Source: Sphingomonas profundi
Lineage (GTDB): Bacteria; Pseudomonadota; Alphaproteobacteria; Sphingomonadales; Sphingomonadaceae
DNA length: 64,000 bases
Assembly (NCBI RefSeq): GCF_009739515.1
Contig: NZ_CP046535.1
Location: forward strand, 2,542,001 to 2,606,000
Reading direction: 5' to 3'
Shown here: positions 25,718 to 34,280 of the stretch, piece after piece
Numbering within the stretch: position 1 is the first letter of the stretch
Layout of the letters: each line of letters starts with the position of its first letter
Program-made: the position numbers and the translations under genes
Notes under the pieces: generated by a model
Told to the model about the DNA's origin: nothing
Seen by the model: only the letters and a program-made list of their open reading frames with translations
Databases searched by the model: none

Positions 25718-25930
25718 ATGGACACGATCTGGACGCCGCTTCTCAGCAGCCTGATCTTCGCCGGCGTCGGCATCGTCGCGCTGGTGGTGGGCTTCGCCGT
25801 CCTAGATCTGCTGACGCCCGGCAAATTATGGCAGGAGATCAACGAGAAGCAGAACAACGCCGTCGCCATCTTCGCCGGCGCCGTCGCGATCGCGCTCGCC
25901 ATCATCATCGCCGCCGCCATTCATGGATGA
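25718..25930 (+). CDS. DUF350 small membrane protein
   Basis: A 70-residue protein with two helices (about residues 8-28, LIFAGVGIVALVVGFAVLDL, and 47-68). The loop TPGKLWQEINEKQNNAVAIF carries the conserved EKQN-A signature of DUF350 (YjfL family). AAAGGA upstream gives a good ribosome binding site for ATG 25718. Its stop overlaps the aminopropyltransferase start by 8 bp. DUF350 genes accompany PspA/SPFH and polyamine genes in other bacteria as I recall them, suggesting a membrane role. Confidence 0.88.
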   Translation: MDTIWTPLLSSLIFAGVGIVALVVGFAVLDLLTPGKLWQEINEKQNNAVAIFAGAVAIALAIIIAAAIHG

Positions 25931-27467
25931 AGCCGGGGCGGCCGCGCCGCCGGGCACCCCGGCGTCGCGCGCCTACACGGCCGCGCTGCTCGCCTCGGCC
26001 TTCGTCGTCGCCACCTGCGGCCTCGTCTACGAGCTGCTCGCCGGCACCCTCGCCAGCTATCTGCTCGGCGACAGCGTCACGCAATTCTCCACCGTGATCG
26101 GCAGCTACCTGTTCGCGATGGGCATGGGCAGCTGGGTCTCGCGCTACGTGCGGCAGGGCGAGCTGGCGCTGTTCGTCCGCGTGGAGATCATGATCGCGCT
26201 GGTCGGCGGCTGGTCGGCGGCGGGGCTGTTCCTGCTGTTCCCGGTGATCGATCATTTCCGCGTCGCGCTCTACGCGCTGGTGCTGGCGATCGGCTTCCTC
26301 GTGGGGCTGGAGATACCGCTGCTGATGCGCGTGCTGCGGCCGCGCTTCGCCTTTCGCGAGGTCGTCTCCACCGTCCTCACCTTCGACTATGTCGGCGCGC
26401 TCGCCGCCTCGCTGCTGTTCCCGCTGATCCTGATGCCGCACCTGGGCATGATCCGCACCGGCTTCCTCTTCGGGCTGATGAACGTCGGCGTGGCGCTGGC
26501 GCTGCTGTTCATCCTGCCGGGCCGGCGCGCGCTCACGGGCGAGAAGGCGGCGGCGATACTCGTCGCGCTGCTGCTGCTGGCCGGCTTCGTCGTGGCCGAG
26601 CGGCTGCAGCGCTGGGCAGAGGTGGCGGCCTATGACGAGCCGGTGATCTATGCCGTCTCCACGCCCTATCAGCGCATCGTGCTCACCCGGCGCGGGGAGG
26701 ATCTGCGGCTCTACCTCAACGGCAACCTGCAATTCTCCTCGCGCGACGAATATCGCTATCACGAGGCGCTGGTGCAGCCGGCGCTGGGCCGCGTCGCGCA
26801 TCCGGCCGACGTGCTCATCATGGGCGGCGGCGACGGCCTGGCCGCGCGCGAGGTGCTGAAGCACCGGGACGTGGCGCGGGTGACGCTGGTCGATCTCGAT
26901 CCGGCGATGACGCGGCTGTTCGCCCGCAGCCCGGTGCTGGCGGCGCTGAACCGGGGCGCGCTCACCGACCGGCGGCTCACGGTGGTGAACGAGGATGCCT
27001 TCCGCTGGATCCGGCGGGCGCGCGGGCGCTACGACGCGATCGTCGTCGATTTCCCCGATCCGGTCGATTTCTCGGTCGGCAAGCTCTACACCGAGAGCTT
27101 CTATCGCGAGCTCTCGCGCATCCTGGCGCCGCACGGCGTGGCGGTGGTGCAGAGCACGTCGCCGCTCGTCGCGCCCAAGGCGTTCTGGACGGTCGCCACC
27201 ACCATCGCCGCCGCCGGCCTCGCGACGCGGCCCTACCACGCCTATGTGCCGAGCTTCGGCGAGTGGGGCTTCGTGCTCGCCGCCCACAGCGCGGTGCCCG
27301 CCACCGCCCGCATCCCGCCCGGCGGCCGCTTCCTCACCGCCGCGATCGAGCCGCGCCTGTTCGATTTCCCGCCGGACATGGCGTGGCGGCCGGTGCCGGT
27401 GAACCGCCTCGACAACCAGGCGCTCGTCCGCGCCTTCGCCGATGAGTGGGCCGTCTATGAGGGCTGA
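25923..27467 (+). CDS. Membrane-fused aminopropyltransferase (spermidine synthase)
   Basis: A 514-residue fusion. Residues about 15-225 form six or seven membrane helices (LLASAFVVATCGLVYELLAG; ALYALVLAIGFLVGLEIPLL). Residues about 235-510 form a SpeE domain with QFSSRDEYRYHEALVQPAL and the decarboxylated-AdoMet loop GGGDG starting at residue 301. IVVDFPDPVDFSVGKLYTES supplies the catalytic acidic residues. It would transfer aminopropyl groups from decarboxylated AdoMet to an amine such as putrescine, close to the membrane. The donor would come from the AdoMet decarboxylase at the end of the operon. The acceptor is unknown and could be unconventional. Confidence 0.9.
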   Translation: MDEAGAAAPPGTPASRAYTAALLASAFVVATCGLVYELLAGTLASYLLGDSVTQFSTVIGSYLFAMGMGSWVSRYVRQGELALFVRVEIMIALVGGWSAAGLFLLFPVIDHFRVALYALVLAIGFLVGLEIPLLMRVLRPRFAFREVVSTVLTFDYVGALAASLLFPLILMPHLGMIRTGFLFGLMNVGVALALLFILPGRRALTGEKAAAILVALLLLAGFVVAERLQRWAEVAAYDEPVIYAVSTPYQRIVLTRRGEDLRLYLNGNLQFSSRDEYRYHEALVQPALGRVAHPADVLIMGGGDGLAAREVLKHRDVARVTLVDLDPAMTRLFARSPVLAALNRGALTDRRLTVVNEDAFRWIRRARGRYDAIVVDFPDPVDFSVGKLYTESFYRELSRILAPHGVAVVQSTSPLVAPKAFWTVATTIAAAGLATRPYHAYVPSFGEWGFVLAAHSAVPATARIPPGGRFLTAAIEPRLFDFPPDMAWRPVPVNRLDNQALVRAFADEWAVYEG

Positions 27468-27503
27468 CCGGCGCCGCCGCTCCTCGCCGCGTAGGGGCGG
27501 CGG

Positions 27504-29132
27504 ATGACGCCGCTCGGCCGCCCCGTCCCGCGCCGCGCGCTGCTCGGCGGGCTCGCCGTTGCGGGCGCGGCGGCGGGCGGCGGGACGGCGTGGCTGCGGC
27601 CGGGCGATCCGGCGATGCCGGGCACGATCGCCGGCGCGGACATGGCGCGCGGCCACCGCCTGCGCGACGGCGCCTTCCCGCCGCCCTCGATCGAGGAGCG
27701 GAGCGGGATCGTCATCGCCGGCGGCGGCATCGCCGGCCTCTCCGCCGGGTGGGCGCTGGCGGAGGCCGGCCACGCCGACTTCCGCCTGCTGGAGCTGGAG
27801 GACGAGCCCGGCGGCAATGCGCGCGGCGGGCGCAACGCCGTCTCGGCCTATCCGCTCGGCGCGCATTATCTGCCGGTGCCCAACCGCGAGGCACGCGGCG
27901 TGCGCCACCTGCTGCGCCGGCTGGGGGTGATCGTCGGGGAAAAGGACGGCGCGCCGGTCTACGATCCCTACCAGCTCTGCGCCGACAGCCAGGAACGGCT
28001 GCTGTGGCAGGGCCGCTATCAGGAGGGGCTGGTGCCGCGCACCGGCCTCTCGGTCGGCGATGCGGCGCAGGTGGACGCCTTCTTCGCTGCCATGCGTGCC
28101 TTCTCGCAGCGCGTGGGGGCGGACGGCAGGCCCGCCTTCGCCATCCCGATCGCCGCCAGCTCGCGCGACGCCGATCTGCTCGCGCTGGATGCGGTGCCGT
28201 TCGCCGGCTGGCTCGATCGGCAGGGCTGGACGGCGCCGACGCTGCGCATGCACCTGCGCTACGCCTGCCGCGACGATTATGGCTGCGAGCCGCACGACGT
28301 GTCGGCCTGGGCGGGGATCCACTATTTCGCCAGCCGGCGCGGCTGGGCGGCGGACGGCGCCGGCGACAACGAGCTGACCTGGCCGGAGGGCAATGCCCGG
28401 CTGGCGCGCGCCATGGCGGCACGCTTCGCCGATCGCATCGCGCCCGGCCGCATCGTCCATCGCGTCGCCCGCGCGGGCGATGGCCTTGCCGTCGACGCCT
28501 TTGACGTGGCGCGCGACGCCACGGTGCGCACGCTGTGCCGCGCCGCGATCCTCGCCATGCCGCGCTTCGTCGCCGCCCGCGTCGCGCCCGGCCTGGTGCC
28601 GCCGGCCGAGGGCTTCGGCTATGCCCCGTGGGTGGTGGCGAACGTCACCGTCGATCGCCTGCCGGGCGGGCGCGGGGCGAAGCTGGCGTGGGACAATGTC
28701 TCGTCGACCAGCGCCTCGCTCGGCTACGTCGTCGCCACGCACCAGTCGCTCGCCGCCCACCCGATGGCGACGGTGCTGACCTGGTACATGCCGCTCTCCA
28801 CCCTGCCGCCAGCCGCCGCCCGCCGCCTGCTGGTGGAGCGGCCGCTGGCCGCGTGGCAGGCGATCGTGCGGGACGACCTGTTGGCGATGAACCCGGATCT
28901 GGCCGGCGCCATCCGCCGCATCGACGTGTGGCGCTGGGGCCATGCGATGATCCGCCCCGTCCCGGGCTTCATCTGGGGTGCGGCCGCCGCCGCCCGGCCG
29001 CGGCCGCCGCTGTTCGTCGCCCACAGCGATCTCAGCGGCATATCGATCTTCGAGGAAGCGCATTATCACGGCACGCGCGCCGCCGAAGATGCGATGCGCC
29101 ACCTCGGCCACCCGCATGAGAGCCTGTTGTGA
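27504..29132 (+). CDS. Tat-exported FAD-dependent amine-oxidase-like protein
   Basis: A 542-residue flavoprotein. The N-terminus has a twin-arginine-like signal (PRRALLGGLAVAGAAAGGG). The FAD-binding motif IVIAGGGIAGLSAGWALAEA lies at about residues 72-91, followed by ELEDEPGGNARGG. The late segment LFVAHSDLSGISIFEEA, near 512, is typical of flavin amine-oxidase C-termini. Export would place oxidation in the periplasm. It is coupled to the AdoMet decarboxylase by a 4-bp overlap, so an oxidised polyamine or related amine is the likely substrate, by context only. Confidence 0.85.
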   Translation: MTPLGRPVPRRALLGGLAVAGAAAGGGTAWLRPGDPAMPGTIAGADMARGHRLRDGAFPPPSIEERSGIVIAGGGIAGLSAGWALAEAGHADFRLLELEDEPGGNARGGRNAVSAYPLGAHYLPVPNREARGVRHLLRRLGVIVGEKDGAPVYDPYQLCADSQERLLWQGRYQEGLVPRTGLSVGDAAQVDAFFAAMRAFSQRVGADGRPAFAIPIAASSRDADLLALDAVPFAGWLDRQGWTAPTLRMHLRYACRDDYGCEPHDVSAWAGIHYFASRRGWAADGAGDNELTWPEGNARLARAMAARFADRIAPGRIVHRVARAGDGLAVDAFDVARDATVRTLCRAAILAMPRFVAARVAPGLVPPAEGFGYAPWVVANVTVDRLPGGRGAKLAWDNVSSTSASLGYVVATHQSLAAHPMATVLTWYMPLSTLPPAAARRLLVERPLAAWQAIVRDDLLAMNPDLAGAIRRIDVWRWGHAMIRPVPGFIWGAAAAARPRPPLFVAHSDLSGISIFEEAHYHGTRAAEDAMRHLGHPHESLL

Positions 29133-29491
29133 ACCCGCCCCCGCCCTATGACGGCCGCCACCTGATCGCCGACCTGCACGGCTGCACCGGGCTGGACGAC
29201 GTCGCCGCGATCGAGCGGCTGCTGCGGGATGCCGCCACGGCCGCCGGCGCCGCCTTGCTGGAGATCCGCCTGCACGCCTTCGGCCCCGGCCAGGGCGTGA
29301 CGGGTGTGGCGCTGCTCGCCGAATCGCACATCTCGATCCACAGCTGGCCCGAGCATGGCTATGCCGCGCTCGACTTCTTCCTCTGCGGCGCGCGCCACGA
29401 TCTGGAGGCGGCGCTGGCCGTGATCGTCGCCGGCCTCGCCCCGCGCGAGGTGGCGCGGACGACGGTGCGACGCGGCTACGGAGCCCTCTGA
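29129..29491 (+). CDS. speD: S-adenosylmethionine decarboxylase proenzyme
   Basis: A 120-residue proenzyme of the small bacterial type. It self-cleaves between Glu and Ser66 in LLAESHISIHSWPE to form a pyruvoyl cofactor. It also has HLIADLHGCTGL near residue 10 and HGYAALDFFLCG after the cleavage site. It decarboxylates AdoMet, giving the aminopropyl donor for the SpeE-type gene three positions upstream. The GTG start overlaps the previous stop by 4 bp. The Cys in FFLCG fits the catalytic Cys of the family. Confidence 0.93.
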   Translation: MNPPPPYDGRHLIADLHGCTGLDDVAAIERLLRDAATAAGAALLEIRLHAFGPGQGVTGVALLAESHISIHSWPEHGYAALDFFLCGARHDLEAALAVIVAGLAPREVARTTVRRGYGAL

Positions 29492-29509
29492 AGCGCGGCG
29501 GGCCCGGCG

Positions 29510-30049
29510 CTATCGCGCCTCGATCGCCGCGATCAGCGCCTGCGTGAAGGCAGGGATATCGGCCGGCTTGCGGCTGGTGATGAGGTTGCCGTCCACCGCC
29601 ACCTCCTCGTCGACGATGGTCGCGCCGGCATGCTTCAGGTCGGTGCGGATCGACGGCCATGGCGAGACGGTGCGGCCGGAGACGATACCCGCCTCCGCCA
29701 GCATCCACGGGCCGTGGCAGATGGCCGCCACGGGCTTGCCGGCCGCATCGAACGCGCGGACGATCTCGATCGCCTTGGCTTCGGTGCGCAGGGTATCCGG
29801 ATTGCCGACGCCGCCGGGGATCAGCAGCGCGTCATACTCGTCGGGCCGGACGTCGGCCAGGGTCAGGTCCGGCGTGATCGTGCGGCCGGGCTCGTCATGC
29901 ACGGTCGCCAGTATTTCGTCGGTGTCGATCGAGGCCAGCGTCACCCGGGCGCCGGCGCCCAGCAGGGTGTCGCGCGGATCGAACAGCTCCGCCTCCTCGA
30001 AGCGGTTCGTCGCGATGATGAGGATATGGGCGTCGGCGATGGCGGTCAT
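29510..30049 (-). CDS. DJ-1/PfpI family protein
   Basis: A 179-residue protein of the PfpI/YhbO group. The nucleophile elbow AICHGPWMLAEAG holds the reactive Cys near residue 107. The family Glu is in NRFEEAELFDP, and DALLIPGGVGNPD precedes the Cys. Members act as glyoxalase- or deglycase-like stress enzymes; true protease activity is disputed. ATG 30049 gives the family's usual N-terminus. It converges on the polyamine operon and is divergent from topoisomerase IB, 117 bp away. Confidence 0.9.
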   Translation of the reverse strand: MTAIADAHILIIATNRFEEAELFDPRDTLLGAGARVTLASIDTDEILATVHDEPGRTITPDLTLADVRPDEYDALLIPGGVGNPDTLRTEAKAIEIVRAFDAAGKPVAAICHGPWMLAEAGIVSGRTVSPWPSIRTDLKHAGATIVDEEVAVDGNLITSRKPADIPAFTQALIAAIEAR

Positions 30050-30166
30050 GGAAGCTCTCTCGGCAGCGGTGATGCGCCGGCTGTAACCCGCCGGCCCCGG
30101 CGCCGTTCCGGAACGAAGCCGCGCGGGCTGGCGTTCATTTGGGGCGAAAGGAGGCCCACGCCCGCG

Positions 30167-31171
30167 ATGCTCTGCTATGTCGACGATGCGCTGCCCGGTA
30201 TCACCCGCCGCAAGATCGGCAAGCACTGGGCCTATTTCAGCCCCAAGGGCCGGCGCATAGCACGCCGTGGCGAGATCGACCGGCTGAACGCCATCGCCCT
30301 GCCGCCGGCCTATACCGATGCGTGGTTCTGTCCCAGTCCGCACGGCCACATCCAGGCCGTTGGCTGGGACGAGAAGGGCCGCAAGCAGTATCGCTACCAC
30401 CTCGATTTCCGCAGCCAGCAGGAGGCGGAGAAATATGATCGCCTCGCCGATTTCGGCCGCGCCTTGCCGCTGATCCGCGCGCGGGTGGAGGAGGATCTGT
30501 CCGGCCGCACGCTCGGCAAGGACGCGGTCGTCGCCGCCGTCGTCCGCCTGCTCGATCTCGGCCGGGTGCGCGTGGGGAACGAGGGCTATGCCCAGGCGAA
30601 CAAGAGCTTCGGCGCAACCACCCTGCGCACCCGCCACGCCACCGTCAGCGGAGCGCGTCTGAAACTGGAATATATGGGCAAGTCCGGCAAGGTGCAGAAG
30701 CTGACGATCGAGGACACCCGCCTCTCGCGCCTCGTCCGCCGTTGCGCCGATCTGCCGGGGCAGAACCTGTTCCAGTTCGTCGGCGAGGATGGCGCGCCCC
30801 ACCCGGTCAGCTCGTCGGACGTGAACGCCTATTTGCGCGACGCTTCGGGCCGCGAGGTGACGGCCAAGCATTTCCGCACGTGGGGGGCCACGGTGATCGC
30901 CTATTCGGCGCTGATCGAGGCCGGCGGCCAGCTGCCGCTGAAAGCCATGCTGGAGCCGGTGGCGCAGGCGCTGGGCAACACGCCCGCGATCGCCCGCAAA
31001 TCCTATGTTCATCCCGCGCTCATCGAGCTTGCCCATAGCAAGGCCTGCACACCGATCGAGGGGCTGAAGCCGCCTCGCGCGACGAAATATCTCTCCGGGC
31101 CCGAACGCGGGCTGATCGCCTTCTTGGACGAGCTGGCCGACGCCCGAGAGACAGCATCCGAGGCCGCCTGA
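30167..31171 (+). CDS. DNA topoisomerase IB
   Basis: A 334-residue poxvirus-type topoisomerase that relaxes supercoils via a 3'-phosphotyrosine. The N-terminal domain contains WFCPSPHGHIQAVGWDEKGR (DNA groove binding). The catalytic core has VRVGNEGYAQANKSFGATTL, TAKHFRTWGATV and the active-site Tyr280 in KSYVHP. Length is normal. GGAGG lies 12 nt before ATG 30167. Such enzymes are common in Sphingomonadales and often sit near stress genes, as with the DJ-1 gene here. Confidence 0.95.
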   Translation: MLCYVDDALPGITRRKIGKHWAYFSPKGRRIARRGEIDRLNAIALPPAYTDAWFCPSPHGHIQAVGWDEKGRKQYRYHLDFRSQQEAEKYDRLADFGRALPLIRARVEEDLSGRTLGKDAVVAAVVRLLDLGRVRVGNEGYAQANKSFGATTLRTRHATVSGARLKLEYMGKSGKVQKLTIEDTRLSRLVRRCADLPGQNLFQFVGEDGAPHPVSSSDVNAYLRDASGREVTAKHFRTWGATVIAYSALIEAGGQLPLKAMLEPVAQALGNTPAIARKSYVHPALIELAHSKACTPIEGLKPPRATKYLSGPERGLIAFLDELADARETASEAA

Positions 31172-31175
31172 TCCA

Positions 31176-32384
31176 ATGCCGACCAAGACCGAAGCCGCCG
31201 CGGCCAAGGCCCCAACCTTGCCCAAATTGCCGCCGATCGACCAGCAGCTGACCCTGTTCTGGACGCAGACGACCGAGTGGATCACCACCCACATCGTCCA
31301 GATCGTCGCCGGCAGCGTGATCGCGGCGGTGATCGTGGCGGTGCTGCTGGGCATGAAGACGCTCGGCGTGCGCATCTGCCGCGGCGACACCGATCATACG
31401 CGCTGGCGCACCGTGATCGGCCGCGCCTTCGCCAAGACCAACATCTGGTTCATGATCGCCGTCGCGGCGGAGCTTGTCTCCGGCTACGCGCAGGCGCCGG
31501 GCGCCGTCGCCTCCACGATCCGCTTCGTCTTCACCGTTGCGGTCACGCTGCAGGCGGCGATCTGGGCGCGCGAGCTGATCCTGGGCGTGATCGAGCATCG
31601 CACCGGCAGCGGCGACGAGGCGAGCGGCCACGGCAGCGCGCTCGGCATCATCCGGCTGCTGGTGACGATCGCGCTGTTCGCCATCGCCACGATCCTGATC
31701 CTCGACAATCTCGGGGTGAACGTCACCGGCCTGGTCGCGGGTCTCGGCATCGGCGGCATCGCCATCGGCCTCGCCGCGCAGGGCATCTTCTCCGATCTGT
31801 TCGCCGCCCTCTCCATCCTGTTCGACAAGCCGTTCCGCCGTGGCGACGCGGTGCGTTGGGACAGCACCTCCGGCAGCGTCGAGGCGATCGGCCTGAAAAC
31901 CACGCGGGTGCGCGCGCTGACCGGCGAGGAGGTGGTGATCTCCAACGCCAACCTGCTGAACAAGGAACTGCACAATCTGGCGCGGCTGGACCGGCGGCGG
32001 CACGTGCTGGCGATCGGCGTGATCTACCAGACCCCGCCCGAGGTCTGCGCCGAGATACCGGACATGCTGCGCCGGATCGTCGAGGGGCAGGAGAAATGCA
32101 CTTTGGTCCGTTGCGGGATGACCGGCTTCGGCGCCTCCAGCCTGGATTACGAGCTGCAGTTCGACGTGCACTCGCAGAATTACGAGGTGGTGTTCAACGC
32201 CCGCAGCGCCGTATGCATCGCCATTCTGCAGGCGTTCAACGAGGCGGGAATCGAGTTCGCCTACCCCACGCAGACCAGCTTCACCGCCGCCCCGGACGGA
32301 CGGGCGATCATGCCCTATCCCGAGCAGACGCGGCTGGTGACGGACCACGACCTCACCCATGCGGACGATCGGCCGAACACTTGA
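31176..32384 (+). CDS. MscS-family mechanosensitive ion channel
   Basis: A 402-residue channel protein. Helices occur at about residues 45-67, 90-110, 113-133 and 155-180. The pore helix GLGIGGIAIGLAAQGIFSDL follows (about 190-209), with conserved small residues. A C-terminal beta domain has FDKPFRRGDAV and EEVVISNANLLNKELHN. It releases solutes on hypo-osmotic stress. It is spaced 4 bp from the topoisomerase stop, so the two are probably co-transcribed. Confidence 0.93.
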   Translation: MPTKTEAAAAKAPTLPKLPPIDQQLTLFWTQTTEWITTHIVQIVAGSVIAAVIVAVLLGMKTLGVRICRGDTDHTRWRTVIGRAFAKTNIWFMIAVAAELVSGYAQAPGAVASTIRFVFTVAVTLQAAIWARELILGVIEHRTGSGDEASGHGSALGIIRLLVTIALFAIATILILDNLGVNVTGLVAGLGIGGIAIGLAAQGIFSDLFAALSILFDKPFRRGDAVRWDSTSGSVEAIGLKTTRVRALTGEEVVISNANLLNKELHNLARLDRRRHVLAIGVIYQTPPEVCAEIPDMLRRIVEGQEKCTLVRCGMTGFGASSLDYELQFDVHSQNYEVVFNARSAVCIAILQAFNEAGIEFAYPTQTSFTAAPDGRAIMPYPEQTRLVTDHDLTHADDRPNT

Positions 32385-32452
32385 CGTTCACGTAAAGCGG
32401 GCGCTAAGCCGCATCCGACCGGCCGCGCGATGCGGCCGCCTGGGAGAGCGAC

Positions 32453-32911
32453 ATGGCGACGTTGAGCATCGCGGACATGCAGGCCAAGACGGGCGAGGAG
32501 ATCGCCGTCTCCGAGTGGATCCTCGTCGATCAGGCGATGATCGACGCCTTCGCCGAGACGACGATGGACCGCCAGTTCATCCACATCGATCCCGTCAAGG
32601 CGCGGATGACGCCGTTCGGCGGCACCATCGCGCACGGTTTCCTCACCCTCTCGCTGCTGTCGGCGATGATGGAACAGTCGGACATGCCCACGCCGGAGGG
32701 CGTGAAGATGGCCGTGAACTACGGCTTCAACAAGATGCGCTTCCTGACCCCGGTGCCCAGCGGATCGCGCGTGCGCGGCCGCTTCAAGCTGGCCGAGCTG
32801 GACGAGAAGCGCCCCGGCCAGCTGCAGCAGACGCTGGAGGCGACGGTGGAGATCGAGGGCGGCGCCAAACCCGCGCTGATCGCCGAGTGGATCACGCAGA
32901 TCTTCGTCTGA
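32453..32911 (+). CDS. MaoC family dehydratase
   Basis: A 152-residue hot-dog-fold protein. The hydratase motif appears as DRQFIHIDPVKARMTPFGGT, followed by IAHGFLTLSLLS, with the Asp/His pair of R-specific enoyl-CoA hydratases. It would hydrate enoyl-CoA (or dehydrate a 3-hydroxyacyl-CoA) and resembles NodN-type proteins. It is followed 36 bp later by a thiolase, implying a shared beta-oxidation-like task. Confidence 0.92.
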   Translation: MATLSIADMQAKTGEEIAVSEWILVDQAMIDAFAETTMDRQFIHIDPVKARMTPFGGTIAHGFLTLSLLSAMMEQSDMPTPEGVKMAVNYGFNKMRFLTPVPSGSRVRGRFKLAELDEKRPGQLQQTLEATVEIEGGAKPALIAEWITQIFV

Positions 32912-32947
32912 ACGCGTCCGCCCTCCCCCATTCCAAGGATCATCGCC

Positions 32948-34123
32948 ATGCGTGAAGCCGTCATCGTCTCAACCGCCCGCACCGCCATCGGCCGCGCCTA
33001 TCGCGGCGCGTTCAACGCCACCCCCTCCCCCACCCTCGCCGCCCACGCGATCCGCGCCGCCGTGGAGCGGGCCGGCATCGATCCGGCCGAGGTGGACGAT
33101 GTCGTGATCGGCGCCGCGCTCCAGCAGGGCGTACAGGCGACGATCGGGCGTACCGCCGCCCTGCGCGCCGGCCTGCCGGTCACGGTCGCCGGCGTGTCGG
33201 TGGATCGCCAGTGCGCCTCGGGGCTGGAGGCGATCGCCATCGCCGCGCGCAAGGTGATCGTCGATCGCGAGGATGTCGTCGTCGCCGGTGGCGTCGAATC
33301 GATCTCGCTGGTGCAGACCAAGGATCTGCGCGTCGGCATCGATCGCGAGCTGCTGAAGATGCACGACGACATCTACATGCCGATGCTGCAGACGGCGGAG
33401 ATCGTCGCCAGCCGCTACGGCATCGGCCGCGAGGCGCAGGATGCCTATGCGCTGCGCTCGCAGCAGCGCACCGCCGCCGCGCAGGCCGCCGGCCGCTTCG
33501 ATGCCGAGATCGTGCCCGTCACGGCGACGATGTCCGTCACCGACAAGGCGACCGGCGAGACGTCGAGCAGGGAGATCGTGATCGACCGCGACGAGGGCGC
33601 GCGCGCGGACACCACCGCCGAGGGCCTGGCCGCGCTGAAGCCGGTGATCGGCGAGAGCGGCGTCATCACCGCCGGCAATGCCAGCCAGCTCTCCGACGGC
33701 GCATCGGCCTGCGTGGTGATGGACCGCGCGTTGGCCGAGCGCCGCGGCCTCCAGCCGCTCGGCCGCTTCGTCGGCATGGCGGTGGCGGGCACCAAGCCGG
33801 ACGAGATGGGCATCGGCCCGGTATTCGCCGTGCCCAAGCTGCTCGAACGCTTCGGCCTGACGATCGGCGACATCGGCCTGTGGGAGCTAAACGAGGCATT
33901 CGCCGTGCAGGTGCTCTACTGCCGCGACACGCTTGGCATCCCGGACGAGCTGCTCAACGTCGACGGCGGCGCGATCTCGATCGGCCATCCCTACGGCATG
34001 TCCGGCGCGCGGATGACAGGGCACGCGCTGATCGAGGGCAAGCGCCGGGGCGCCCGGCACGTCGTCGTCACGATGTGCGTCGGCGGCGGCATGGGCGCGG
34101 CGGGGCTGTTCGAGGTTCTCTAA
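32948..34123 (+). CDS. Acetyl-CoA C-acyltransferase (thiolase)
   Basis: A 391-residue thiolase. The acyl-accepting Cys89 lies in [13 protein letters not shown], the catalytic His in [14 protein letters not shown] and the second Cys in [29 protein letters not shown] is also typical. It cleaves 3-ketoacyl-CoA with CoA, or condenses two acyl-CoAs. With the MaoC protein upstream it suggests fatty acid or aromatic acid degradation. The specific substrate is not evident. Confidence 0.93.
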   Translation: MREAVIVSTARTAIGRAYRGAFNATPSPTLAAHAIRAAVERAGIDPAEVDDVVIGAALQQGVQATIGRTAALRAGLPVTVAGVSVDRQCASGLEAIAIAARKVIVDREDVVVAGGVESISLVQTKDLRVGIDRELLKMHDDIYMPMLQTAEIVASRYGIGREAQDAYALRSQQRTAAAQAAGRFDAEIVPVTATMSVTDKATGETSSREIVIDRDEGARADTTAEGLAALKPVIGESGVITAGNASQLSDGASACVVMDRALAERRGLQPLGRFVGMAVAGTKPDEMGIGPVFAVPKLLERFGLTIGDIGLWELNEAFAVQVLYCRDTLGIPDELLNVDGGAISIGHPYGMSGARMTGHALIEGKRRGARHVVVTMCVGGGMGAAGLFEVL

Positions 34124-34134
34124 AGCGGCTCCGA

Positions 34135-34205
34135 GGCAGGTGCACCCACCTGCCGGCCCGGGAAGCGCGACAGACAAGCGTAAGCCGTGCGCGATTATCG
34201 CACGG
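34135..34205. terminator. Two hairpins after the thiolase gene
   Basis: GGCAGGTG-CACC-CACCTGCC (34135-34154) begins 11 bp after the thiolase stop and shares its 8-bp stem with the hairpin at 6408. A second perfect stem CCGTGCG / CGCACGG (34185-34205) has a 7-nt loop. Both lie in the 157-bp gap before adhC. They probably end the thiolase transcript; no T-tract is present. Confidence 0.55.
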
Positions 34206-34280
34206 GTGAAATCATCTGTTGCGGCCAACGCCCTTTATCCCAGCCCTGCCGCCACCTAAGGACGAGGCGAAGATGAGGAG

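Noticed and set aside
25905-29708. 1267-codon open frame on the minus strand opposite the SpeE and FAD oxidase genes
   Set aside because: It is antisense to well-supported genes and composed of His/Arg/Gly-rich sequence without domain features.
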